A stretch of 64,000 nt of DNA from Primula veris (taxonomy: Eukaryota > Streptophyta > Magnoliopsida > Ericales > Primulaceae): assembly GCA_963682055.1 (NCBI GenBank), contig OY821745.1, positions 24,921,342 through 24,985,341 of the forward strand, written 5' to 3'. Numbering within the stretch: position 1 is the first letter of the stretch; each line of letters begins with the position of its first letter. The position numbers were made by a program, and so were the translations under genes. Below are positions 55,596 through 64,000 of the stretch, piece by piece. The notes beneath the pieces were generated by a model. The model did not search any database. It saw only the letters and a program-made list of their open reading frames with translations, and was not told the DNA's origin.

Positions 55596-55712
55596 TCTCT
55601 TATATAGGCAAAGATGGAAAGAAAAGGCCAAAACATGGGCGGCCAAAAAGCAGAAAATAATGGAAAGAAAAAGTCAAAACATGGGCGGCTAAAAAGCAGA
55701 AAAAGAAAATAA
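55596..55712 (-). promoter_or_regulatory. Pararetroviral promoter: TATA box and duplicated upstream element
   Basis: On the minus strand TATATAAG (55606-55599) is preceded upstream by two direct copies of a roughly 46-bp unit (55616-55661 and 55662-55712; each with GGAAAGAAAA, AAACATGGGCGGC and AAAAAGCAGAAAA). A doubled element directly above a TATA box resembles the enhancer layout of caulimovirid promoters. Downstream, CAATAAACAAG and CAATAAATAAA offer polyadenylation signals near the short transcribed leader. Confidence 0.65.
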
Positions 55713-55855
55713 TGGCCAACATACTAGCCTACCAAAAAAAAAAGATTCACAGTTTTTCCTTTAATTGCGCCGGGTGCTCATTGGGCCCCATCGTTCACGC
55801 GAGAAAAGGTAGTAAGTGAAGGAATCAATTCTGTCAAAGGTAAAAATAAAAGATT

Positions 55856-56945
55856 TTAAATCTTATTCTTGCCCTTATATTTTTTGGCTCTGTCCTCTTC
55901 GGTACTGAGAGGGCTTTGAAGACTGGTGAGGTTATCTAAATAATTTTTCATGTCCTCATTATCAGTCTCTGCATCTTCATCCATAAGAGAGTCGGATTTA
56001 GAAGAATTGGCTTGGAAGCAATCAGAAAAATCAACGTCTAATTGCTGTTGGAGAAATTCTAAATATTTTTCCTTAACCTCAATAGTAGAAGCTAAAGGAA
56101 ATTTCTTTTTAAAATCAAAAATTGATGGTAGATCAATTGTCTTTTTCTCGGGAGCATATTCCCGTTCCATTTTATTAAAGGACTCAATAGCCTCTTGAAT
56201 TTTGATGAGGACTAATTTGTAATCAAACTTAGCCCACCATTTATAATAGGATTGCCTAGATAAGGCCATAATACCAATGTCAGTTGGTTTAATGGCAAAA
56301 GACCATTAACAAATCCATGGTAAGCTGAACATGGTCATAAAACGGAGTAAGTTACTTCCTTTAACAACTTTGACCCCCCAAATTTTTGGATTACTGGAAA
56401 GGTAAGTTTTATACTTTTCAAGAATATCAGAAGGGAGAATATCCTCTTCAGGTCCAATAAAAGAAAAACCAATTGCAGAACCAATATGGTAATTCTTGGG
56501 CCAATAGGGAGGGTTCAAAACGAATAAACCAGGTGTGTTTTTCGGCCCGATTCTGATAATAAAATGCATGTTTCCAGGCAGAAATATAATCCCAATAGTT
56601 GTAATTTTTGTGGGAAAAATTTAACTGAAGAGGTTTATTAGGATTTAACCCCCATTTAGTAATATGAATAACCTTTTTAATAAAAGCTTTACTAAAAGAA
56701 ATATCTCTCGTATGCTTATTTTGGTTCATATGATTAAAAACCACGGAACCAGTTTCAATAAGTATGGACTGGCTCTTTGAGAGCTTCAAGAAAACTCTCT
56801 TGGGTTTTACCAGAAGATAAATAATCTTCATAATCAGCAGGTTCTCTCTTTGATCTAGGCACTTGGCTAGACGAGGACCCTGATATACTTTTGGCAGAAG
56901 AATATTTCTGCTATTTCTCCTGTGAGGAAGAGGAATGTCCTCCAT
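55856..56945 (-). pseudogene. Pararetroviral polyprotein C-terminal region
   Basis: Three frames in a row (56448-56945, 56306-56569, 55856-56269) carry one ancestral reading. KHTWFI and LPYWFCNWF in the middle piece, with aromatic-rich surroundings, resemble the region behind RNase H in petuvirus-like sequences. The last piece is Asp/Glu-rich near its end. At least two frame changes and a stop. Confidence 0.6.
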
Positions 56946-56961
56946 GACTGAAATGGCTCAT

Positions 56962-58552
56962 TTAGAGCCCAAGAATATATTCTCTAGTGAGAAAATCAGG
57001 AAGAGAATTATTTTCACCCTTTATGTATTCAATATCAAAGTCAAAAATAGACAAAATAGATTGCCATCGAGCAAAAATTTGTTTGGATGCTAAATTTTTT
57101 ACATCCTTTTCTAAAACATCTTTTGCAGCTTTGCAATCGATGCGTAAAAGAAATTTTTGATTTAATAAATCATCTTGAAATTTGGAAATACAATTAACGA
57201 CAGAAAGAATTTCTTTCTTTATAATACAGTAATTTCTCTGTGCAGTATTCCATTTACCAGAAGTATATCGAGATAAAATCTCATTACTTTTAGAAAGGAA
57301 TTTCTGTTTTAAAATACCACCATAACCAATATCTGACGCATCTGTCTCCAAAATTTTAAAACTAGTTGGAGATATAAGAGCGAGACAAGGAAGTCTTTTG
57401 ACTTTCGACTTAATAAGCCGAACAGCATTTGTATGAATGTCACTCCATAGGGGTGGATTTTTCTTTAACCTTTCATATAAAGGAGAGCTATCAATAGAGA
57501 TGTTTTTATAATAGTCAGCAAATATAATTGAGACTGCCCAAAAATCTTTGTAATTAGGTTTTTTCTTGTACAATATCTGGGAATTTATCCGCAAATTGAA
57601 TAGCTCGGTCAATAGGAATAATTTTTCCTTGGTCGATTTGTTGACCTAAGAATCGAATATGTGTTTGAAATAAAGACATTTTAGTAGCAGACACTATTAA
57701 TCCAGCATTTTTGATAAGTTTAATAAAAATATTGATATGCTTAAAATGTTGGTCTAAGTCATGAGAAAATATGAGAATATCATCAATATAAACAATGCTG
57801 AAGGATGAATAGGGATAAAAAATATCATTCATAATGTTTTGAAACTCAGAAGGAGCATTTTTTAAACCAAATGGCATTACATTCCATTCATAATGTCCCA
57901 TATGAACAATAAAAGCAGTTTTATACTTATCCTGTTCAGCAATCTGGATTTGCCAATAGCCGGATTTTAAGTCAAATTTTGAAAAAACATTGGCAAACTG
58001 GATCCTAGTAAGTAAATCCTTTTTATTAGGAATAGGATACCGAATCCATTTTAAAACCTTATTTAAAGGTTTATAATTAATAACTAACCGAGGAGCACCT
58101 TGTTCTATCTCTGCATTTTTATAAACATAGAAAGCAGTGCAACTCAAAGGAGAATACGATTTGGGAATAAGCTTTTTGTGTAATAAAGAATTTATCTCCT
58201 TCTTACAGTACTCAATGAGATCTGGACCCATTTGAGCAGACATAGCCATAATGGTAATATTAGTATCTTTAAAACCTTCCTCATAGGGAAGTGTAACTAT
58301 GTGCCTTTTTCTGTCCCAAAAAGCAGTGAGAAGGTCACTATAAATTTCTCGTTTAATGAGATTGGTGATAAAGTTGATTTTATCTTTTTGAGAAATAAGT
58401 TGTTTAGAAATATTCATAATTTTTAAATCTTTTTGCAGAAAATTGATTTGCTTTTCTTTATAAATTAAAGTTTCTTTTATCATATCAATTTCTCTGGTTT
58501 GTGGTTTAGTAATAAAGTCAAACATAACCATTTGTTTCAAAAATAATACCAT
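56962..58552 (-). pseudogene. Pararetroviral reverse transcriptase and RNase H
   Basis: The RT frame (57554-58552, 332 codons) contains LINYKPLNKVLKWIRYP, FSKFDLKSGYWQI, MPFGLKNAPSEFQ and the catalytic YIDD near 57790. RNase H follows in another frame (56962-57612) with TDASDIGYGG, YCIIKKEILSVV, IDCKAAK and GENNSLPDFLTRE. The two frames overlap around 57554-57612, which marks a frameshift. Copies DNA from viral RNA in active relatives; here it is broken. Confidence 0.9.
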
Positions 58553-58559
58553 TTGATGT

Positions 58560-58862
58560 AACCATAAAAGGCTCTATAAGATTTAAAAAAGGAGTTCCCA
58601 AAATAATTTATTGAGTTAGGCCGCGAACCATAACAAAAGTAGTCTGGAAACATATGCCAGAGTTACAAATATAAGCGTTAGATAATTTATACTGGATCTT
58701 CATACGAGATCCATATGCAGTATTTAAAGATTGTGACGTCTTATCATAATATTGTGTAGAGATTATACCTTCACAAATACAATTTAAATGAGCTCCACTG
58801 TCAATAAGAGCTTGGCCAGAAAACGTATATTCCTTATTAATAACAATAGTGACTTGAGAATG
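58560..58862 (-). pseudogene. Pararetroviral aspartic protease region
   Basis: On the minus strand ALIDSGA, the aspartic protease active-site motif, is followed by the usual beta-rich segment and ends in ILGTPFL. It is not open: a TAA separates the two motifs, and a stop separates it from the coat protein frame. Confidence 0.7.
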
Positions 58863-60713
58863 TCATTTTTGATAAGTAATTTTATCAATAGTATTAAGAA
58901 AAGTTTCATCATTCGAACTAGAACTAGCCTTTTCTTCAATAAAAGAAATATCCTTTTGAATAAAATATTTAAGAAATTTAACCTCATTTTTTAAATTATA
59001 AATTTCAGTGCGTAAGTCGGAAATAGAAATTTCTTTTATTTGGAGGACACTAATTTCCTCTTTAAGAGTTTTAACCTCTTTATGAATTTCTTCAATAGAA
59101 ATATTTTTTGAGGGAAGGGACTGAAGTCCTTGAAACACCTGTTTTAAAGAGTAAGCTTCTTTAGGAATATAAGAGGTTTCTTTTTGCTTACCTTTTGTAA
59201 GAACATCCAAATAATGTTCAATCATTTTTTTCTTAACATCAGAATTATCATTTTCATTAATAAGATCTAAGATAGATCGTTCTTGAAATGTAAGAACATT
59301 AATACTTAAGCCATTCATATCAATCATAGCTTTATAGTGATTATCCTTACAACCACAATCAGAAGCAGATGAGCTGTTATTATGGTCAGACTCATTATTA
59401 TTATCTGCATCGATTTCGTTAGTAGTTTCTGATTCATCATCAGAAGAATATAACATGACAGCTATAAGCTGCTTTTTCAGTCCTTCGTCAGAAATTTCAT
59501 TTAATTTCTGCTTAGTCCAGCATTTATTGGCATAGTGGCCTGTTTTGCCACACTTTCTACAAACAACTGTAGCATTAGACCTATGATTAGGTTTGGTTCT
59601 AAATTTGGAAACATAATTAGTAGGATAATTACGAATCTCTCTCCTAGGTGGAGAGGATTTTTTAGAAAATCTTTTAGATTTAGAAAAATATTTTCTCTTA
59701 GAAGAAACCTTATTATAATGATTTGGAGGGATTTGTAAATCAAATCCAAATTGGTCGCAAAAATCACCAATTTCTTTTCTTCCTGTCAAATTTTGACTCT
59801 TTAATTGGGCTCTAAGCTTTATGTCGTTACAAAGGGATAATCCTTCACCAACACATTCACTAATAAGTTGACCATAAGTATAATTATGGTAAGGGATGGT
59901 AGTTTCTCCTGTTTGCCTTAAAATTCTATCCTTAACTTTCTGGGCAAATAAATTGGGTAGACCTGTTATGAATTTTTCTTTCCAAAAGTCTGCATTAGCA
60001 TCAGGTCTTAATATAATTTTGGTCAGGAAAACATCCTTATACCACCTAAAATGGGTTAAAGTTGGACATTTAAGGTTGATTAATAAGTCCTTATTTCTTT
60101 CAAACGAGACTGGATTGGAACCAATAAACGCTTGTACAATAGCAGTTAAAAGAGTATATACTGCATTTGGAGAAACAATATCTGTATAGGAATCCAAACC
60201 ATGTTCGGTTTTTATAGGATTTCTAATAATTTTAGTAGCAGATAAAACCATTCATTGATGGTCAGGGGACATAATATTATCCCACCAGCCACGAAGCTGG
60301 CCAGCAAAACCTGCAATTATAAATTCAGCAATTTGGGAATCGGTGTTATTAGCACTAAGACACACCGTAGAATACATAGTCATTCTATGTAATACAACCA
60401 TAGTTTGGTATTCTGTTAGACCATCTATATTCCATTCATAAATGGTTTTAGCGCTAAAACTAGTACCAAGATTAGCACTCTCTTCTTCATAAAGAATATC
60501 CTGTGGTATGGGCCTAGAATAATAATGTTTCATAGGTGCCGTAGGCACAGTTTTTCTTCCAAAAGCTGTGGATTTACCAAAAACATTTTGGTTTAAGCTA
60601 GCCTGTTGGTCTGGTGTATGTTCCATAACTAAAAGTTGTTCTTCAAAATTATGAAGACTATCTATATCCGTAGGAAGTTCGGAAAGAGTAGCAATTTGTT
60701 TACCCTTATTCAA
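58863..60713 (-). pseudogene. Pararetroviral coat protein
   Basis: The first 153 codons (60252-60713) include FAGQLRGWWDN; one TGA at 60252-60254 separates them from the next 462 codons, in the same frame. The second part has a capsid-like helical core (KDVFLTKIILRPDANADFW ... FITGLPNLF), a Lys/Arg-rich tract and the CCHC knuckle CRKCGKTGHYANKCW near 59540, then an acidic Ser/Asp/Asn-rich stretch and a coiled-coil-like tail. Confidence 0.88.
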
Positions 60714-60953
60714 ATTAAGGCTTTCTAATTGCTGGGTTAATAAAGTAATAATATCAGTATTATTATTCGAAACAGTAATATCAATACTGAGTTTTAATAT
60801 AGTAGGTTCAATAACCTTTTGTTGAGGGGTGTAAGAAGTACTAGCAACATCTGCTATTTCCTTATGAACTATAATAGTTCATTTGTCTTCAATACGACTT
60901 AGTTGGGAACAAATAGTCTGAAGAATTAAATTAGTAAAATTTAACTGTTTTTC

Positions 60954-61796
60954 TTACGAAAAGGCGACAGATTCAATAATAACATCACCATCACGAAGTT
61001 TTAAAAGTTCTGAAGGGGGATGTATAGCAGAAATAGTATCCCCTTTTCCTGTTGTCCAATTTCTTTGAAAAGTTTTGAGAACGTTTAAAAAAGGACTTTT
61101 TTCTATGGTCGTTTGATCAATAAACCATAAAGGAAAAGAAACCAATTGTTTTATGCAATCAATATGATTGTAAAAAAGAGTTTTATAATTCTGTTGTTCT
61201 TGTTTACTATATGTGGCAAAGAACCATTTACGGAAAGAAGTATATTTCCCTTGGTTGAGATCATTGACACAACTTGTCTATCATAGATAAAAGGAACAGA
61301 TAGAACATTAATAGACGCAATATCATCAAACTCAGATAAAGTTTCTGGTTCTTTTTTTTTCTTCATGATAAATAGCACGAGGAATACTTTGTGCAGAATT
61401 ATTATAAACACCTTCAAATACCAAATTCGTAGGTTTGGTAGGTGCTACAGAAGGGGTTGCTAAAGTAGGGTTTGGGGTATAAAACCTTGAAGATTGACCG
61501 TTTTGTCTAAAAGAATTTTCATAATCTGAAAAATAACTCCTAGCAGCTAATCTTTTTCCCTTGTCAAATTTTATAAAAACATTTCCTTCTTTGGTTTGAA
61601 TAATTTCATCAATTTTTTTAGTGTTCATAGGTTCAGCTGGACTAACAGAATTTAAATTCCATTCTGTTGGGGGTTCAATATCCTCCCATTTAATAGTTTG
61701 TGGGGTTTGAACATCTGATTTTAAAAGGTTTGTTTCTATTAAAACCGTTTTTCCTTTTGTATCAAATATTTTTGCCCTTGGGCTCAAACTAGTCAT
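60954..61796 (-). pseudogene. Pararetroviral linker between movement and coat proteins
   Basis: Open pieces at 61332-61796, 61151-61417 and 60954-61145 in changing frames. PLWFIDQTTIEKSPF and WNLNSVSPAEP can be read; the first piece overlaps the end of the movement protein frame by eight bases. The function of this part is not known to me. Confidence 0.55.
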
Positions 61797-62420
61797 AGCT
61801 TTTATAAAAAACTCTATAAGTTATGTTTAAAGGCTCAGTGCCTTCTTTAAGCTTATAACCATGAGTTTTGATATTCAAAGTAAGAACATCTAAAATATTT
61901 TTATCTGTTAAAAAAATAGAAAAGTTGGGAAAACAGTTGAAATAAACGGGTCCATTACAAAGACTTGTTTGGATAATTCCTAATAAGGAATCATTAAACT
62001 CTAAATGATGACAGTCACGTAAAGCAATAAGTACAGAAGTATTTAATCCTTGCGCTGTAAGAGGTTTAAAAGCTACTTGAACCATACCTAGATGGACATA
62101 CTTATACTTATCTAAATACCTTTTCAGTTCTTCCTTATGTATAACTGAATAGTTTCGATATCCTTTTTGACTGGGATAGTCTGTTCTATAGTTTTAATGG
62201 TCATAGCCATTCTAAAATCAAACATGCCGACAGAATAAATTTCTGAGAGTTTAACCTTGGGAAGATGCCAATTAGCTAATTGTTTTTCAAAATTACCCAT
62301 CTCTGGAATATCATTATATTGACATTATTCCTGATTCCTCATATTATGAGACGTATGTTTATAAGAAGTAGAAGCATAGCTTCCAGACGCAAAATTAGTA
62401 GAAGAATTGGATCTTCTCAT
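61797..62420 (-). pseudogene. Pararetroviral movement protein
   Basis: The best piece (61789-62085) has LNTSVLIALRDCHHLEF, DSLLGIIQTSLCNGPVYF and NILDVLTLNIKTHGYKL, diagnostic of the caulimovirid 30K-type movement protein, which enlarges plasmodesmata in active viruses. Upstream the frame is interrupted by a stop near 62328 and a frameshift near 62130; the first Met is at about 62420. Confidence 0.82.
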
Positions 62421-62588
62421 TTTATAAAACATAATAATCTATCATTAAAATAAGAATAATACGGATAAAAAGACATAAAAATTTAAAACAACAGTCAACG
62501 AACAAAAAGATGCTTTTACCTTCGATGCCTCTTCTGGGCTTTATGAAAGGCACTAACCATGCAACTAAAAAGCATATTCGTAAAATAT

Positions 62589-64000
62589 AATTTTCAAGTT
62601 TAGAATATTCTGCAGGTTGACATTTGAGATGTATAGTGGTTATTGTCGGTTGTTGGGCGCCAGAGTTGAAATCATGCATTCGAACAAACAGATGAACTTG
62701 ATGTTTTCATTAACATCTAGATTTATTGGCAGTGCGGAGGGATGACCAAATATTTAGTGTTGCCAAAATAGAAGCAGTAAAAAACTTCAATATATAACGA
62801 ACGAAAAAGCCGAATTTTATATTTTTTTTAACCTTTTTTTTTTCATTTTTACATTTTTTTACCTTTTTTATCTTGGTTTCCTAATTTTACTTTTTTTTTA
62901 TCCGTTTTTTTTTTGTCATTTTTTGTCAATTTAGACTTTCTTGTTCTAACTAGCTCTAAAAAAATATATGGATCAATAAAGTCACATATAGTTATGTGTC
63001 GAAAGGTTCAACGTTTAAAATTGACTAAAAATAAAAAGAAGTAGAAACAAGGTAAAAAAACAAAAATAAAGGTACAAACTGGACAAAATATGAAGAAACA
63101 AATGTATAAAAAGGTAAATTTAGAAACCAAATTACAAAAAACAAAAAAGATGAATAAACGAAAATGCAAATAAAAAAATTATAATACTCATGTTATTACA
63201 CTCAATATGAAATTTTGAAATATTTATTACACAACGAAGGTCCAAATAGTTATTGCAATAACAAACTTATATTAAATGTTCAAGTTCACAATTTATTACA
63301 TTTTCATTATAATCAGTTTGCATACAAACTCAGAAAAGTTCATTTCGAAATTTTATTTGCACTCACCGCTATATGTTATTAACTTGTTATAATTATGTTT
63401 TAAATTTATTTTTTCCAAACATGTGTGTCACGACGTCAAAATTGTAAGTTATAGTGTCATAGTCTCTTTTAATTATCACTTTCAATTGTTTGTTAGTATT
63501 TTTTATTTAGTACTATTATTAGCAGATAAAAAATCTGTTATTGTTGTAATTACAATATATAATTTTGAAAGTGTTTGTCAAAAAAAATATTTAAATGGTT
63601 GTCGGAAAAATTTATATATAAATTATGAGTGATGATATGAGTAGAACATTTTTTACATAAACTTTCGCAAAGACTCAATGTGGACTATTGATTTACCATC
63701 ATATACATGATATGATGGTCCACGTCTCGAGAGTATATGTCAAAAATTCTCTTCTTATATCATTACTCATAAATTATTTTAAAAAACAATACTAAAAAAA
63801 AATTATTTTTAAAAATTATAGGATTAACCCCTATCAAATGGTTGCTACGTCACTCTTTATCGGTATAAGTTTGTCTTTGTTTTTGGTTTAGCCTTTGAGA
63901 ATATCTCTTCAAACCCCTGTACGAGTGGTTTATGGGTGCAGTATGAACTTGAATCCGTTTATACATGTATAAATATAGACAATTAAATTGTTTTAATTTC
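62589..64000 (+). other. Continuation of the paralogue 3 flank with further insertions
   Basis: 62589-62735 (TTTTCAAGTTTAGAATATTC ... CATTAACATCTAGATTTATT) matches 40893-41057 behind paralogue 2, and 63870-63930 (TTTGAGAATATCTCTTC) matches 41104-41130. Between them about 1.1 kb is inserted: a long T-rich tract (62820-62940) and an A-rich tract (63020-63180) that roughly complement each other, and a MITE at 63625. No gene. Confidence 0.6.
63625..63770. mobile_element. MITE, 146 bp, with 5-bp target duplication
   Basis: ATGAGTGATGATATGAGTAG at the left is mirrored by TCTTATATCATTACTCAT at the right, with complementarity through TTTTTTACATA and TATGTCAAAAA; the centre is the palindrome ACCATCATATACATGATATG. 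AAATT stands on both sides (63620-63624, 63771-63775). Confidence 0.8.

Larger units (their letters stand above)
55425..62588 (-). mobile_element. Endogenous pararetrovirus, petuvirus-like (Caulimoviridae), degenerate
   Basis: On the minus strand the order is movement protein (62420-61797), a linker region, coat protein (60713-58863), protease (58862-58560), reverse transcriptase (58552-57554), RNase H (57612-56962) and a C-terminal region (56945-55856), then an intergenic part with a promoter. This single MP-CP-PR-RT-RH order resembles petuvirus and florendovirus polyproteins. No LTRs or integrase are present, as expected for a virus integrated by chance repair. Every part carries stops or frame changes, so this is a dead copy. 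It interrupts the downstream flank of paralogue 3. Confidence 0.88.

Overview
This is nuclear DNA from a flowering plant, most likely a eudicot. It is AT-rich, its genes have GT-AG introns, it carries an organellar glycine--tRNA ligase of the plant alpha-beta fusion type, and more than half of it is transposable elements and decayed repeats. I cannot name the species.

Layout. 1-9803 (minus strand): the 5' part of the organellar glycyl-tRNA synthetase gene. I reconstructed 23 exons, all in frame; the 3' end lies outside the window. A TRIM element sits in intron 3. Intron 1 holds a ladder of about seven decayed copies of the exon 1/intron 1 splice boundary. 10795-18975: a displaced duplicate of exon 1 of that gene, hit by a Sirevirus-type Copia element. 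The result is a solo LTR, then a copy of the target flank, then a 5'-truncated element with its 3' LTR. 18976-27600: gene-poor, very AT-rich DNA with a second TRIM and several MITE or fold-back elements.

27676-64000: three paralogues of an unrecognised, probably plastid-targeted, helical repeat protein (27.7, 39.4 and 53.3 kb), with homologous flanks, so the region grew by tandem segmental duplication. Copies 1 and 2 are open (399 and 430 aa). Copy 3 is a pseudogene with a hAT-type MITE, four stops and a frameshift. The duplicated segments have been filled by a 5.2 kb non-autonomous CACTA element (32243-37438, carrying what looks like a captured eIFiso4G first exon), an 8.1 kb nearly intact Copia element (44218-52349, minus strand), and a degenerate petuvirus-like endogenous pararetrovirus (about 55.4-62.5 kb, minus strand) lodged in the 3' flank of copy 3.

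Only three genes look potentially functional for the host: the synthetase and paralogues 1 and 2. The synthetase acts in translation in plastids and mitochondria. The paralogues have predicted transit peptides and repeated DWS-x-RKLKELSE signatures, but no function can be given. Coordinates were read by eye, so element ends may be off by a few bases.
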